The notes: a model not told the origin generated them from the sequence alone. Counted from the stretch's first letter, positions 36,981-46,257 are shown. The stretch: 64,000 nucleotides of DNA from Pseudodonghicola xiamenensis DSM 18339 (GCF_000429365.1 NZ_AUBS01000002.1:1-64000); one strand, 5' to 3'. Numbers and translations are program-made.

Positions 36981-38210
36981 ATGCGTCGCGTCGTCGTCAC
37001 AGGGCTTGGGATCGTTTCCTCCATCGGGAACAATGCCGCTGAGGTTCTGGAGTCGCTGAAAACCGGACGATCCGGCATCACCGCGAACCCGGAAATGGCC
37101 GAACATGGCTTCCGCAGCCAGGTCGCCGGAGCCATTGATCTCGATGTCAGCCAGCATATCGACAAGCGCGTGCTGCGATTCATGGGACCCGGGGCCGCCT
37201 ATGCCTATATCGCCATGGCCGAGGCCATCGCCGATGCGGGGCTGGGCCAGGCCGATGTGGTCAACCCGCGCACCGGGCTTGTGGCTGGCTCTGGCGGGCC
37301 CTCGACCAGCGCCATGCTGACGGCGCATCAAAGCGTACTGAACACCGGCGCCACCAAGCGAATCGGGCCCTTCGCAGTGCCCAAATGCATGTCCTCGACG
37401 ATCTCGGCCAATCTGGCGACCGCTTATAAGATCAAGGGCATCAACTATTCCATCACCTCGGCCTGCTCGACCTCGCTGCATTGCATCGGCAATGCCGCCG
37501 AACAGATCATGATGGGCAAGCAGGACGTGATGTTCGCCGGCGGCGGTGAGGAACTGGACTGGACCCTGTCCTGCCTGTTCGACGCCATGGGCGCGATGTC
37601 CTCGAAATACAACGATACCCCGGCGACCGCCTCGCGCGCCTTCGACCAAAGCCGCGACGGCTTCGTGATCTCTGGCGGCGGCGGTATCGTCGTGCTGGAA
37701 GAGCTGGAGCACGCCAAGGCCCGCGGCGCCAAGATCTATGCCGAGGTGACCGGTTACGCTGCGACGTCCGACGGCCATGACATGGTGGCGCCTTCGGGCG
37801 AGGGCGGCGAACGCGCCATGCGGCTGGCGATGCAGACCCTGCCTGAGAATCGCAAGATCGGCTATATCAATGCTCATGGCACCTCGACCCAGGTCGGCGA
37901 TGTGGGTGAAGTCGAGGCGGTGCGCCGCCTCTTCGGCGAAGGCCATACGCCGCCGATCAGTTCGACGAAGTCGATGACCGGGCACGCCCAGGGTGCCGCC
38001 GGTGCATTGGAGGCGATTTTCTGCCTGCTGATGCTGGAACATGACTTTATCGCTCCCTCGATCAACGTCGAAACACTGGATCCCGCGATCCATCCCGGCG
38101 AAATTGCGCTTGAAACAGTCTTGAATGCCGGGCTCGACAGCGTCATGACCAACAGCTTCGGCTTCGGCGGCACCAACGGATCCATGATCCTGTCGAAATA
38201 TCACGGGTAA
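36981..38210 (+). CDS. fabB: 3-oxoacyl-ACP synthase I FabB
   Basis: A 409-residue condensing enzyme that extends cis-3-decenoyl-ACP and other acyl-ACPs. The nucleophile is Cys162 in [14 protein letters not shown]. The two catalytic histidines are in [11 protein letters not shown] and TGHAQGAAG, and the C-terminal [12 protein letters not shown] loop is intact. GAGGAGA stands before ATG 36981. With fabA upstream it forms the E. coli-like unsaturated fatty acid pair. Confidence 0.97.
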   Translation: MRRVVVTGLGIVSSIGNNAAEVLESLKTGRSGITANPEMAEHGFRSQVAGAIDLDVSQHIDKRVLRFMGPGAAYAYIAMAEAIADAGLGQADVVNPRTGLVAGSGGPSTSAMLTAHQSVLNTGATKRIGPFAVPKCMSSTISANLATAYKIKGINYSITSACSTSLHCIGNAAEQIMMGKQDVMFAGGGEELDWTLSCLFDAMGAMSSKYNDTPATASRAFDQSRDGFVISGGGGIVVLEELEHAKARGAKIYAEVTGYAATSDGHDMVAPSGEGGERAMRLAMQTLPENRKIGYINAHGTSTQVGDVGEVEAVRRLFGEGHTPPISSTKSMTGHAQGAAGALEAIFCLLMLEHDFIAPSINVETLDPAIHPGEIALETVLNAGLDSVMTNSFGFGGTNGSMILSKYHG

Positions 38211-38218
38211 CTCAGAAC

Positions 38219-39010
38219 ATGTCGGACATTTTGAAGGGCAAACGCGGGCTGATCATGGGCGTCGCCAATGACCGCTCGATTGCGTGGGGCATCGCCAAGG
38301 CCATGCACGAGGCCGGGGCGGAGCTTGCCTTCAGCTATCAGGGCGAGGCCTTCGGCAAGCGGCTGGAACCGCTGGCGGCGCAGGTCGGATCGGATTTCAT
38401 GGTCGATATGGACGTGACCGATGACGCATCACTTGATGCCGGCTTCGCGGCACTGGCCTCCCGCTGGCCCACCATCGACTTTCTGGTGCATGCCATCGCC
38501 TATTCCGATAAATCGGAACTGACGGGCCGGATCCTCAACACCACCCGGGCGAATTTCAAACATTCTATGGATGTCAGCGCCTATTCCTTCATCGAGGTAG
38601 CGCGCCGCGCCTATCCGATGATGAAGGGCAACGGCGGTACGCTGCTGACGCTGACCTATCAGGGCTCCACCCGCGTGGTGCCGAATTACAATGTGATGGG
38701 GGCCGCCAAGGCGGCGCTGGAATCGCTCACCCGCTACCTGGCCGCCGATCTGGGCCCCGATGGCATCCGCGTCAACGCAATCTCGCCCGGCCCGATGCGG
38801 ACGCTGGCAGGCGCCGCCATCGGTGGGGCACGCAAGACTTACCGCTTCACCGATCACAACGCCCCGCTGGGATCGAACGCGACGCTGGATGCTGTGGGCG
38901 GCACTGCAGTCTATCTGACCTCGGATGCCGGTGCCTGCACCACCGGCGAAATCATCCGCGTCGACGGCGGCTATCACGTGCTGGGCATGCCCAAAGCGGA
39001 AAACCTCTAA
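38219..39010 (+). CDS. fabI: Enoyl-ACP reductase (NADH) FabI
   Basis: A 263-residue short-chain reductase that performs the last step of each elongation cycle and is the target of triclosan-type inhibitors. It begins GKRGLIMGVANDRSIAWGIAKAMHEAGAELAFSY (two segments), the FabI nucleotide site. The active-site set is Tyr147, Tyr157 and Lys164 (TYQGSTRVVPNYNVMGAAKAALE, the spacing of FabI). It starts 8 bases after fabB and ends at a strong terminator. Confidence 0.96.
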   Translation: MSDILKGKRGLIMGVANDRSIAWGIAKAMHEAGAELAFSYQGEAFGKRLEPLAAQVGSDFMVDMDVTDDASLDAGFAALASRWPTIDFLVHAIAYSDKSELTGRILNTTRANFKHSMDVSAYSFIEVARRAYPMMKGNGGTLLTLTYQGSTRVVPNYNVMGAAKAALESLTRYLAADLGPDGIRVNAISPGPMRTLAGAAIGGARKTYRFTDHNAPLGSNATLDAVGGTAVYLTSDAGACTTGEIIRVDGGYHVLGMPKAENL

Positions 39011-39031
39011 GCGTCCCCTCATACGGGGAGG

Positions 39032-39066
39032 AAAGGCGCGGGCGGATCACTCCCCCCGCGCCTTTT
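39032..39066 (+). terminator. Terminator of fabA-fabB-fabI, overlapping the end of the convergent gene
   Basis: AAAGGCGCGGG (39032-39042) and CCCGCGCCTTT (39055-39065) form a perfect 11-bp stem, ending in a T-run on the plus strand. The downstream arm lies inside the last codons of the convergent nitronate monooxygenase gene. The reverse strand also reads CCTTT after the stem, so it may work in both directions. Confidence 0.85.
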
Positions 39067-40111
39067 GCATTTCGGCGACGAGTTGCGCCACCAGATCGGC
39101 TGCCGGCAGCTCCCGCGCCAGCGGCGCCCCCTGCCCGGCCCATTGGGCGCCAAACCCGGTTTCGCCTTCGGCCTTGGCCGCCGCATTCAGCGCCTTGCCG
39201 GCATCATAGGCAATCGGATAGGCCGGCGGGACCAGATCGGCATGGGCCTGCGCCCAATCGGTGAACCGGTTCTGCAGGCAACGCGCCGGCCGTCCGGAGA
39301 TCGCCGCGACCATCCGGGTATGTGTCGCGCTCTCGCTGCTCAGCGCCGCACGATAGGCCGCATCGGCAGCACTTTCGGGACAGCCGATGAAGGCGGTGCC
39401 AAGCTGCGCCGCCGACGCCCCCGCCGCCAGCACCGCAGCGATGCCGCCGCCGGTCATGATACCGCCGGCCGCCACCACCGGAACGAAAAGAGATGCCGCC
39501 AGAATCTGCGTCAGCGCCAGCGTTCCCAGCCGGTCGTCAGAGCCTTCTGGATCGAAGATGCCGCGATGCCCGCCGGCCTCATACCCCTGCGCCACCACCA
39601 CGTCGATGCCGGCGGCCTCGACCTGGCGCGCCTCGGCCAGAGAGGTCGCCGAAGCCATCAGCAGGATACCCGCCGCCTTCAGCGCGGCGATCCGCCGGCG
39701 ATCCGGCAGGCCGAAATGGAAACTGACCACGGCGGGGCGTTCTTCCAGCAAGACCGCCAGCATCGCGTCGTCGACCAGAAAGCTGCGGTAGATTTCCGAC
39801 AGCTCGACCGGGGGTTCAGCCCCGAACCGCGCGAACAGCGGCGCCAGCGCAGCAAGCCACCGCGCCTCGGTCCCCGCATCGGCACGCGCCGGCGAATGGC
39901 AGAACAGATTGACGTTGAAGGGCCGGTCGGTCGCCGCCCTTGTGGCACGGATCGCCTGCCGCGCGACCTCCGGCGTCGAAGCACCGAGCCCCAGCGCCCC
40001 GAGGCCACCAGCCCTGCACACCGCTGCCGCCATCGCCGGGGTCGACACCCCCGCCATGGGCGCCTGAAAGATCGGCCAGTCGATTCCGATCCGCTTGCAT
40101 AAATCCCGCAT
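39047..40111 (-). CDS. Nitronate monooxygenase family protein (2-nitropropane dioxygenase-like)
   Basis: A 354-residue FMN-dependent TIM-barrel enzyme. The start [40 protein letters not shown] is typical. FMN/substrate blocks are [82 protein letters not shown] and FTDWAQ. The QGxEAGGHRG His is conserved. The family detoxifies propionate-3-nitronate and related nitronates; some members are enoyl reductases (FabK-like). Convergent with fabI. Confidence 0.85.
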   Translation of the reverse strand: MRDLCKRIGIDWPIFQAPMAGVSTPAMAAAVCRAGGLGALGLGASTPEVARQAIRATRAATDRPFNVNLFCHSPARADAGTEARWLAALAPLFARFGAEPPVELSEIYRSFLVDDAMLAVLLEERPAVVSFHFGLPDRRRIAALKAAGILLMASATSLAEARQVEAAGIDVVVAQGYEAGGHRGIFDPEGSDDRLGTLALTQILAASLFVPVVAAGGIMTGGGIAAVLAAGASAAQLGTAFIGCPESAADAAYRAALSSESATHTRMVAAISGRPARCLQNRFTDWAQAHADLVPPAYPIAYDAGKALNAAAKAEGETGFGAQWAGQGAPLARELPAADLVAQLVAEMQKARGE

Positions 40112-40170
40112 CTCCGCTCCTCCTTCGGACGTTTATCAGATCGCGACAGCGACCGAAGCGCAAGAGGCGG

Positions 40171-40758
40171 TCATTCCCCCTTCTGAACCTTCTCGCGCGA
40201 GGCCTCCCAATCCTGCCGCAGGGTTTCTGCCGCGCCATAGTCGGCAAAATCACTGTAATGCCTGTGGGTGCCGGACAGTCGTCGCGCGTGCTTTATCGGG
40301 CACCAATAGCTTTCGGTACGCGCCGCCACTTCGCGCACGAAGGAAATCAGCCCGTTGCCATATCCGCAATAGACGCAATTCAGCTTTTGCAGCCCGTTGA
40401 GATAGGCCAGATGCTGGCGATCTATGGCAATGTGGTCGCGCCGGCGCACCTTGGGAATGCCATAGACCGGAAAGCAGATCGCCTGATAGAGCGTCACGAA
40501 GATATCGAGGATCACGAAGGGGATGATCAGCGAATAGATCACCGGAGCAGTCAACACGACCAAAAACCGGGTCCGCGACAGAAAGCTGATCCAGCCTTCG
40601 CGCAGCGCACGGTGGCGACGATGGATTTCGGCATCGAATTTCACCCGCCCGTGATCGACGCGATAGCGGAATTCTGCCCGGCCCTTTTCAACCTCCTGCT
40701 GGACCGCCTCCTCGATCTCGTGAAGACGCACCAACAACTCATTCAGCTTTTCCGACAT
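40171..40758 (-). CDS. Conserved membrane protein of unknown function
   Basis: A 195-residue protein. Residues 1-65 are a charged helical region that may form a coiled coil (LNELLVRLHEIEEAVQQEVEKGRAEFRYR). A long hydrophobic hairpin at about 75-110 (LVVLTAPVIYSLIIPFVILDIFVTLYQAICFPVYGI) is followed by a basic RRRDHIAIDRQHLAYLNGLQKLNCVYCGYGNGLISF segment and ESYWCPIKHARRLSGTHRHY. The CxxC and the later Cys/His pair look like a possible metal site. The function is unknown to me. ATG 40758 is preferred; an in-frame ATG at 40788 adds ten basic residues. Confidence 0.75.
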   Translation of the reverse strand: MSEKLNELLVRLHEIEEAVQQEVEKGRAEFRYRVDHGRVKFDAEIHRRHRALREGWISFLSRTRFLVVLTAPVIYSLIIPFVILDIFVTLYQAICFPVYGIPKVRRRDHIAIDRQHLAYLNGLQKLNCVYCGYGNGLISFVREVAARTESYWCPIKHARRLSGTHRHYSDFADYGAAETLRQDWEASREKVQKGE

Positions 40759-40859
40759 CACGTTCTCCCTTCGCGCGGCTCGATGCATATATCAGCACAG
40801 CGCGCATCCAGGGGCCATGGCGGAATGGCCCCGGCCCGATGACCGGGGCCGAAGCGATC

Positions 40860-41291
40860 TTACGGGTTGATCGCGACCAGTTCGATGGCAAAGATCAGAT
40901 CCTGCCCCGCCAGCGGATGGTTCGCGTCAAGCGTCACAGTCTCTTCGTTTGCCTCTACGACAACCACCGGCACGACCTGGCCTTCAGGGGTCTGCATCTG
41001 AAGCTGCGTGCCCGGATCGAGCGGGATATCCGCCGGAATGCCCGCGCGCGGCACCGCCTGGCGGGCGTCGGGGTTCACCGGCCCATAGGCCTCGGCGCAG
41101 GGCACTTCGACGGTTTTCGCCTCGCCCATCGCCATGCCGGGCAGCGCGATGTCGAGCCCGGGAATGATCTGGCCCGACCCGACGGTAAATTCCAGCGGCT
41201 CACGCCCCTCAGAGCTGTCGAACCGGCTGCCGTCCTTCAGCGTTCCCGTATAGTGGATGCGGACCGTGTCTCCGGTTTTAACTGTGGTCAT
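40860..41291 (-). CDS. FKBP-type peptidyl-prolyl cis-trans isomerase (SlyD-like)
   Basis: A 143-residue prolyl isomerase. The FKBP strands are TVKTGDTVRIHYTGTLKDGSRFDSSEGREPLEFTVGSGQIIPGLDIALPGMAMGE (in two parts), followed by an inserted domain (EAYGPVNPDARQAVPRAGIPADIPLDPG) and the closing LDANHPLAGQDLIFAIELVAI. This order is that of SlyD-type FKBPs, which combine folding and chaperone activity. The His-rich metal tail of E. coli SlyD is absent. ATG 41291 has GGGAGA upstream. Confidence 0.9.
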   Translation of the reverse strand: MTTVKTGDTVRIHYTGTLKDGSRFDSSEGREPLEFTVGSGQIIPGLDIALPGMAMGEAKTVEVPCAEAYGPVNPDARQAVPRAGIPADIPLDPGTQLQMQTPEGQVVPVVVVEANEETVTLDANHPLAGQDLIFAIELVAINP

Positions 41292-41444
41292 GAAATCTCC
41301 CATCATAGGCTCATTGGGGTGAATTGAGCCGACCAACCTAGAGCCTGTGCCCCGGATGTAAACCCGATGGGCAAATTCGCGCCATTCCGCCCCTTTTCCC
41401 TTCGGCGTCGCTGTGCAACTGTTCGCCGCGAGAGGAGGCCCGCG

Positions 41445-42134
41445 ATGGCGTTCAGCACCTATGTCTTCGATGCCTATGGCACGCTGTTCGACGTGGCCGC
41501 CGCAGCCCGACAAACAGCAGACGACCCCGCCTTTCCCGCCCTGGCCGGCCGCTGGGCCAAGCTGGCCGAGGACTGGCGGCAGAAACAGTTGCAATACAGT
41601 TGGTTGCGCGCCGTCACCGGCGCCCACACCGATTTCTGGGAGGTGACGCAAAACGGGCTCGACTGGGCGCTGGAGGCCTCGGGGCTGGCCGGCGACGCCG
41701 CCCTGCGCGATCGTCTTCTGGCCCTGTACTGGGAGCTTCAGGCCTATCCCGAAGTGCCCGCGATGCTGGCCACGTTGAAACAGCGCGGCAAGGCGACGGC
41801 GATCCTGTCCAATGGTTCGCCCGACATGCTGGCCGGCGCGGTGAGCTCCGCGGGAATCGACGATCTTCTGGACGATGTGCTCTCGGTCGAGAGCGTCGGC
41901 GTCTTCAAGCCCGATGCCCGGGTCTACGATCTGGTCGGCGCCCGCTTTGGCTGCCCCCCGGCCGAGGTTCTCTTTGTCTCTTCCAATGGCTGGGACGCGG
42001 CAGCGGCGGCGGGCTATGGCTTTGGCACCGCCTGGGTCAATCGCGCCGGCCTGCCGATGGACCGGCTGCCCTGGCGCCCGGACCGTGTTCTTTCCGATCT
42101 GACCACCATCCCCGAACTGACAGGCAATACATGA
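41445..42134 (+). CDS. Haloacid dehalogenase, type II (HAD superfamily)
   Basis: A 229-residue HAD hydrolase of the L-2-haloacid dehalogenase type. The nucleophile is Asp9 in YVFDAYGTLFDVAAAA. Further motifs are TAILSNGSPDML (motif II), GVFKPDARVYDL (Lys) and VLFVSSNGWDAAAAAGYGFGTAWVNRAG, where SSNGWD is diagnostic of type II dehalogenases. GAGGAGG precedes ATG 41445. The stop overlaps the next gene's ATG by 4 bases. It likely hydrolyses 2-haloacids; the natural substrate is unknown. Confidence 0.9.
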   Translation: MAFSTYVFDAYGTLFDVAAAARQTADDPAFPALAGRWAKLAEDWRQKQLQYSWLRAVTGAHTDFWEVTQNGLDWALEASGLAGDAALRDRLLALYWELQAYPEVPAMLATLKQRGKATAILSNGSPDMLAGAVSSAGIDDLLDDVLSVESVGVFKPDARVYDLVGARFGCPPAEVLFVSSNGWDAAAAAGYGFGTAWVNRAGLPMDRLPWRPDRVLSDLTTIPELTGNT

Positions 42135-42970
42135 GCTTTTTCACCACCTCCGACGGCAAGCGGCTGTATTATACCGACACCGGCCCCGAGGGCGCCCGCC
42201 CAATCCTCTGCCTCGCCGGGCTGACCCGCAACAGCGATGACTTTTCCTTCGTTGCGCCGCATCTGTCCGACTATAGGCTGATCGCGCTGGACACCCGCGG
42301 CCGGGGCCAATCGGAACACGACCCAGATTACATGAACTATAATGTCATCCGCGAAAGCCATGACGCGATCGAACTGCTGGATCACCTGGGCCTGGACAAG
42401 GCCACCGTGCTGGGCACCTCGCGCGGGGGGCTGATCGCCATGGCGCTGGCCGCCAGCCATCCGGAACGGCTGACAGCGGTGGTGCTGAACGACATCGGCC
42501 CGGTGGTCGGTGCCGGCGGCATCGCCCGGATCATGGATTACGTCGGCAGAAAACCCAAGGCCAAGACGCTGGAGCAGGCCGCCGTCGACATGAAGACAGC
42601 GCTGGAGCACGAATTCCCCGGCGTACCGCTGGAGGTCTGGCGCCGGCAGGCGGCGTTCCAATATCAGGAGGTCCCCGGCGGGCTTGAGCTGCGCTATGAC
42701 GGTGTGGCCCTGCACAAGGCACTGCTGGAACAGGGTGCGACCGGCGCCACCCCCGACATGTGGATGTTCTTCGAGGCGCTGGCGAAACTGCCGCTGGCAG
42801 TGATCCGGGGCGCCAATTCCGACATCCTCAGCCATGACACGCTGGAAGAGATGAAGCGCCGTCACCCGGGCCTGATCCCTGCCGAAGTAGCTGACCGGGG
42901 CCATCCGCCGTTCCTGGACGAACCCGAGGCGCTGGCCGCGATCCGGGCGCTGCTGGAGCAGACCGTATGA
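42131..42970 (+). CDS. Alpha/beta hydrolase
   Basis: A 279-residue alpha/beta-fold hydrolase. The nucleophile elbow GTSRGG puts Ser97 as the catalytic serine. The oxyanion region is ILCLAGLTRNSDDF, the acid is probably in the GANSDILSHDT loop, and the histidine is in ADRGHPPFLDEPEA. It is coupled on both sides by 4-base overlaps, to the dehalogenase upstream and the PLP enzyme downstream, so the three are made together. The substrate is unknown. Confidence 0.85.
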   Translation: MSFFTTSDGKRLYYTDTGPEGARPILCLAGLTRNSDDFSFVAPHLSDYRLIALDTRGRGQSEHDPDYMNYNVIRESHDAIELLDHLGLDKATVLGTSRGGLIAMALAASHPERLTAVVLNDIGPVVGAGGIARIMDYVGRKPKAKTLEQAAVDMKTALEHEFPGVPLEVWRRQAAFQYQEVPGGLELRYDGVALHKALLEQGATGATPDMWMFFEALAKLPLAVIRGANSDILSHDTLEEMKRRHPGLIPAEVADRGHPPFLDEPEALAAIRALLEQTV

Positions 42971-43941
42971 CCGATATCGCGATGATCGAGGCCGCCGCCG
43001 CGCGACTGGCCGGCCATGCCCGGCGCACACCGATCCTGACCTCTCCCTTCCTGGACGAGATTGCCGGGCGGCGGCTGCTGGTGAAGCCGGAATGCCTGCA
43101 GCACACTGGTAGCTTCAAGTTCCGCGGCGGCTGGTCGGCGATTTCCGCCCTGCCGCCCGACGTGCGGGCGAAGGGTGTCATCGCCTATTCCAGCGGCAAC
43201 CATGCCCAGGGCGTGGCGCTGGCGGCCAAGCTGCATGGGGTGGCGGCGGTGATCATCATGCCGTCGGATGCGCCGAAGATGAAGATCGACAACACCCGCG
43301 CGCTGGGGGCCGAGGTGGTGCTTTATGACCGCGCCAAGGAGGACCGCGACGCCATCGGCCAAGCGCTCGCCGCCGAACGCGGGCTGACGCTGGTAAAGCC
43401 CTTCGACGATCCACAGGTGATCGCCGGTCAGGGCACCACCGGGCTGGAGATCGCCGAACAGGCGACCGAGATGGGGGTGACCCGCGCCGACGTGCTGGTG
43501 CCCTGCGGCGGCGGCGGGCTGACCGCCGGCATTGCGCTGGCGCTGGAGGCCCGGGCGCCAGGGCTGCGGGTGCGCCCGTCAGAGCCCGAGGGCTTTGACG
43601 ATACCGCTCGTTCGCTCGCCTCGGGCAGGATCGAAATCAACGCCCGGCTGTCCGGGTCGCTTTGCGATGCCATCGTGACCCCGCATCCGGGAGAGATCAC
43701 CTTTCCGATCAACAAGCGGCTCTGCGGCCCCGGTCTGGTGGTGACCGAGGACGAAGCGCTGCACGCCATGGCGCTGGCCTTCTCGCGGTTGAAGATCGTG
43801 GTCGAACCCGGCGGCGCCGTGGCGCTGGCGGCGGCGCTGTTCCACCCCGATCAGATCGAGGGCGAGGCGGTGATCGCTGTCACCTCGGGCGGCAATGTCG
43901 ATGCAGAAGTCTTCCGCATGGCCTTGGAGAAATTCCCCTGA
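42967..43941 (+). CDS. PLP-dependent threonine/serine dehydratase family enzyme
   Basis: A 324-residue fold-type II PLP enzyme of the threonine ammonia-lyase/serine racemase group. The cofactor lysine is Lys51 in GSFKFRGGWSAI, followed by YSSGNHAQGVALAAKLHG, the phosphate loop PCGGGGLTAGIAL, and EPGGAVALAAA. It lacks the C-terminal ACT regulatory domain of biosynthetic IlvA, so it is a catabolic-type dehydratase or racemase. It is the last gene of the coupled dehalogenase-hydrolase-dehydratase operon and ends before a strong terminator. Confidence 0.88.
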   Translation: MTDIAMIEAAAARLAGHARRTPILTSPFLDEIAGRRLLVKPECLQHTGSFKFRGGWSAISALPPDVRAKGVIAYSSGNHAQGVALAAKLHGVAAVIIMPSDAPKMKIDNTRALGAEVVLYDRAKEDRDAIGQALAAERGLTLVKPFDDPQVIAGQGTTGLEIAEQATEMGVTRADVLVPCGGGGLTAGIALALEARAPGLRVRPSEPEGFDDTARSLASGRIEINARLSGSLCDAIVTPHPGEITFPINKRLCGPGLVVTEDEALHAMALAFSRLKIVVEPGGAVALAAALFHPDQIEGEAVIAVTSGGNVDAEVFRMALEKFP

Positions 43942-43972
43942 TAACCGCGCCGGCCCCAGTTTTCGCCGCAAT

Positions 43973-44000
43973 GGCCGCCCCGAGGGGCGGCCTTTCTTTT
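43973..44000 (+). terminator. Rho-independent terminator of the dehalogenase-dehydratase operon
   Basis: GGCCGCCC (43973-43980) pairs with GGGCGGCC (43985-43992) around a 4-base loop and is followed directly by TTTCTTTT. Confidence 0.9.
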
Positions 44001-44117
44001 GATCAGCTTCAGGACAGCCCAATCTGAACAGTGATTTAGATCAAAGATTCATATTTCAGAATGTAAATTCTGAGGCAGAAGATTCGAGACGTTTTGAATC
44101 GCAGCGGGAGAGTAGAT

Positions 44118-45329
44118 ATGACTGATTTCACGGTTCATGGACCGGTTCTGAAGACCATCGTGGGGACAGCGGGGGATGATCGCCTGACTTATTACCTCGA
44201 TGGTGGCCCCGGCGGTATGCTGCTGCAGATGCCGACACCGAATGTCGGCGGCGGCTACGACGGGGTCTTCCTGCCAAACGGCGGTGATCCCACCCACTTT
44301 CTGGGTATCGAGAACATCAGCTTCATCGACCGTGTCGGCGGCGATGACACCCTGACCACGGCGGGCGGCGACGATGTGCTGACCGGACGCGGCGGTCGGG
44401 ACATGCTGTCGGGCGGCGGCGGCAGCGACTCGCTCTATGGCGGCAGTCAACAGGATGCCCTTTATGGCGGCGACGATGGCGATTACGTCGCGGGCGGCAA
44501 GGGCAACGACAGGCTGTTCGGTCAGAGCGGTCACGACAGCCTGTTCGGCGACACCGGCAACGACAAGATCTATGGCGGCGACGATAATGATTTCATCGAT
44601 GGTGGCCTTGGAAACGACAAGCTGTTCGGTGGCAGGGGCGACGATTTCATTATCGCCGATCAGGGTGCCGATAGGGTCGACGCCGGCAACGGCAAGGATC
44701 AGGTCGAAATCTCTTTCGATACCGTCAAGACCGTCGACGGCGGGGCGGGGCACGATATGCTGATGGCCTTCTTCGAACCCGAGGTCCCGGTCGCCGCCAC
44801 ACTGACCTTCGACATGGCCACCGGCGTTTTCCGCTCTGCGGAAGCGTCCATCTCGGGCAGCACCGCAATCAATTTCGAGGATTTCGCCTTTCAGGGCGAA
44901 ATCGACATCAAGGTACTGGGCACCAATGGCGCAAACCAGCTTTTCGCCAGCGCCGGCGATGATATCCTGCGCGGCAATGGCGGGAGCGACGCGCTTTTCG
45001 GCGAGGCTGGCAACGACAAGCTGGTGGGTGGCGCCAAGGCCGATACGCTGAATGGCGGCGACGGCGACGATCTGCTGATCGGTGGTTCCGGCTGGGATAT
45101 GTTCATCTTCGCGGGTGGGGCTGACACCATCGCCGACTTCAAGGATGATGCCGACACCATCCTGATCCTCGGCGGGCTGGTGCCGTTCGGCACCACGGTC
45201 GAGGATATCGTCGACAGCGCCACGGTCGAGGCAGGCAATACCATCATCGACCTCGGCGACGGCAATGTGCTGACCATCGCGGGGCTGACCGATACATCGC
45301 TACTGCTCAACGATCTAGAACTGGGCTGA
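44118..45329 (+). CDS. RTX (haemolysin-type calcium-binding repeat) secreted protein
   Basis: A 403-residue acidic protein without a Sec signal. It has two blocks of RTX nonapeptides. Residues about 75-205 hold some 13 units (such as GGDDVLTGR, KGNDRLFGQ, TGNDKIYGG, LGNDKLFGG). Residues about 275-350 hold about 7 more (AGDDILRGN, AGNDKLVGG, DGDDLLIGG). The repeats bind calcium and fold outside the cell. The C-terminus ends in hydrophobic/aspartate residues as in type I secretion substrates. No catalytic domain is visible. No type I ABC exporter, membrane-fusion or TolC gene lies beside it, so it must use an exporter encoded elsewhere. Confidence 0.88.
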   Translation: MTDFTVHGPVLKTIVGTAGDDRLTYYLDGGPGGMLLQMPTPNVGGGYDGVFLPNGGDPTHFLGIENISFIDRVGGDDTLTTAGGDDVLTGRGGRDMLSGGGGSDSLYGGSQQDALYGGDDGDYVAGGKGNDRLFGQSGHDSLFGDTGNDKIYGGDDNDFIDGGLGNDKLFGGRGDDFIIADQGADRVDAGNGKDQVEISFDTVKTVDGGAGHDMLMAFFEPEVPVAATLTFDMATGVFRSAEASISGSTAINFEDFAFQGEIDIKVLGTNGANQLFASAGDDILRGNGGSDALFGEAGNDKLVGGAKADTLNGGDGDDLLIGGSGWDMFIFAGGADTIADFKDDADTILILGGLVPFGTTVEDIVDSATVEAGNTIIDLGDGNVLTIAGLTDTSLLLNDLELG

Positions 45330-45340
45330 TCGCCCTGCTC

Positions 45341-45374
45341 CCCCCGGCGCGGTTTGGCCCAGCCGGGGGCTTTC
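45341..45374 (+). terminator. Terminator after the RTX gene
   Basis: CCCCCGGC (45341-45348) pairs with GCCGGGGG (45362-45369), 13 bases between, followed by CTTTCTG. It begins 12 bases after the RTX stop codon. Confidence 0.7.
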
Positions 45375-45440
45375 TGTGTCACCCCCTTTGCTCCGCCTCT
45401 TCCCGGGTCTAAAACGCCCCCGACACCGGAGGAGGCCCAA

Positions 45441-46229
45441 ATGCCGATTGCCGATCTGGGCGAGGTTCAGCTTCATTATCGTTTCGACGGTGCCCCGGAT
45501 GGGCAGCCGTTGGTTTTTGCCAATGCGCTCGGCACCGATCTGCGGCTCTGGGACCGGATGCTGCCCCTGCTGCCCGAGGGGCTGCACATCCTGCGCTATG
45601 ACATCCGCGGACAGGGGCAATCCTCGATCCCCGTGGGGCCTTATGCGATGGGGACACTGGTGCGGGATGCCGAACGGCTGCTCGACCTCTTGAACATTCG
45701 CGACTGTGCCTTCGTGGGTCTCGGTCTCGGCGGGATGATCGCTCAGGGGCTGGCCGTAAAGCGGCTGGATCAGATCCGCGCGCTGGTGCTGTCGAACACG
45801 GCAGCCAAGCTCGGGCTCAAGCCCATGTGGGACGACCGGATCGCACGAACCCGGGCGCTTGGGCTCAGCGGCATGGCGAATGAGGTGATGGAGCGCTGGT
45901 TCCCCAAACCCGCGCTGAGCGGCCCGGAGGCCACCACCGCCCGCGCCATGCTGGAGAGCCAACCGCTCGAAGGCTATCTCGGCTGCGCCGCGGCCATCGG
46001 CGGCACCGATTTTTACACGCCGACCAGCGGGCTCAGGCTGTCCGCGCTCGGCATAGCCGGGGACCGCGACCGCGCCACCCCGCCCGATCTGCTGCGCGAA
46101 ACGATAGACTTGATCCCAGGTGCGAAATTCCATCTGATCCGGGGCGCGGGGCATCTGCCCTGCCTTGATCGGCCCGAAGCCTTCGCCACCGCGTTGACGA
46201 GTTTTCTGAAGGAGATCGGCCATATCTGA
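45441..46229 (+). CDS. PcaD-like alpha/beta hydrolase lacking the nucleophile serine
   Basis: A 262-residue protein that follows 3-oxoadipate enol-lactonase (PcaD) through its length: VFANALGTDLRLWDRMLPLL, ILRYDIRGQGQSS, GPYAMGTLVRDAERLLDLL, GMANEVMERWF, FYTPTSGLRLSALGIAGDRDRATPP, IRGAGHLPCLDRPEAFATAL. At the nucleophile elbow, where PcaD proteins have GLSxGG, it reads Gly93-Leu-Gly95-Leu-Gly97-Gly. Codon 95 is GGT (45723-45725), one base from AGT serine. The Asp and His of the triad remain. GGAGGAGG precedes ATG 45441. Lactonase activity by the normal mechanism is not expected. No other protocatechuate genes are nearby. Confidence 0.82.
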   Translation: MPIADLGEVQLHYRFDGAPDGQPLVFANALGTDLRLWDRMLPLLPEGLHILRYDIRGQGQSSIPVGPYAMGTLVRDAERLLDLLNIRDCAFVGLGLGGMIAQGLAVKRLDQIRALVLSNTAAKLGLKPMWDDRIARTRALGLSGMANEVMERWFPKPALSGPEATTARAMLESQPLEGYLGCAAAIGGTDFYTPTSGLRLSALGIAGDRDRATPPDLLRETIDLIPGAKFHLIRGAGHLPCLDRPEAFATALTSFLKEIGHI

Positions 46230-46257
46230 CTGGCCGAGACAGGGGAGGGAGACCCAC

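Noticed and set aside
44370..45110. RTX nucleotide repeats as a CRISPR-like or tandem DNA repeat array
   Set aside because: The repeats are degenerate at DNA level and in frame every 27 bases. They encode calcium-binding nonapeptides and do not have constant repeats with unique spacers.
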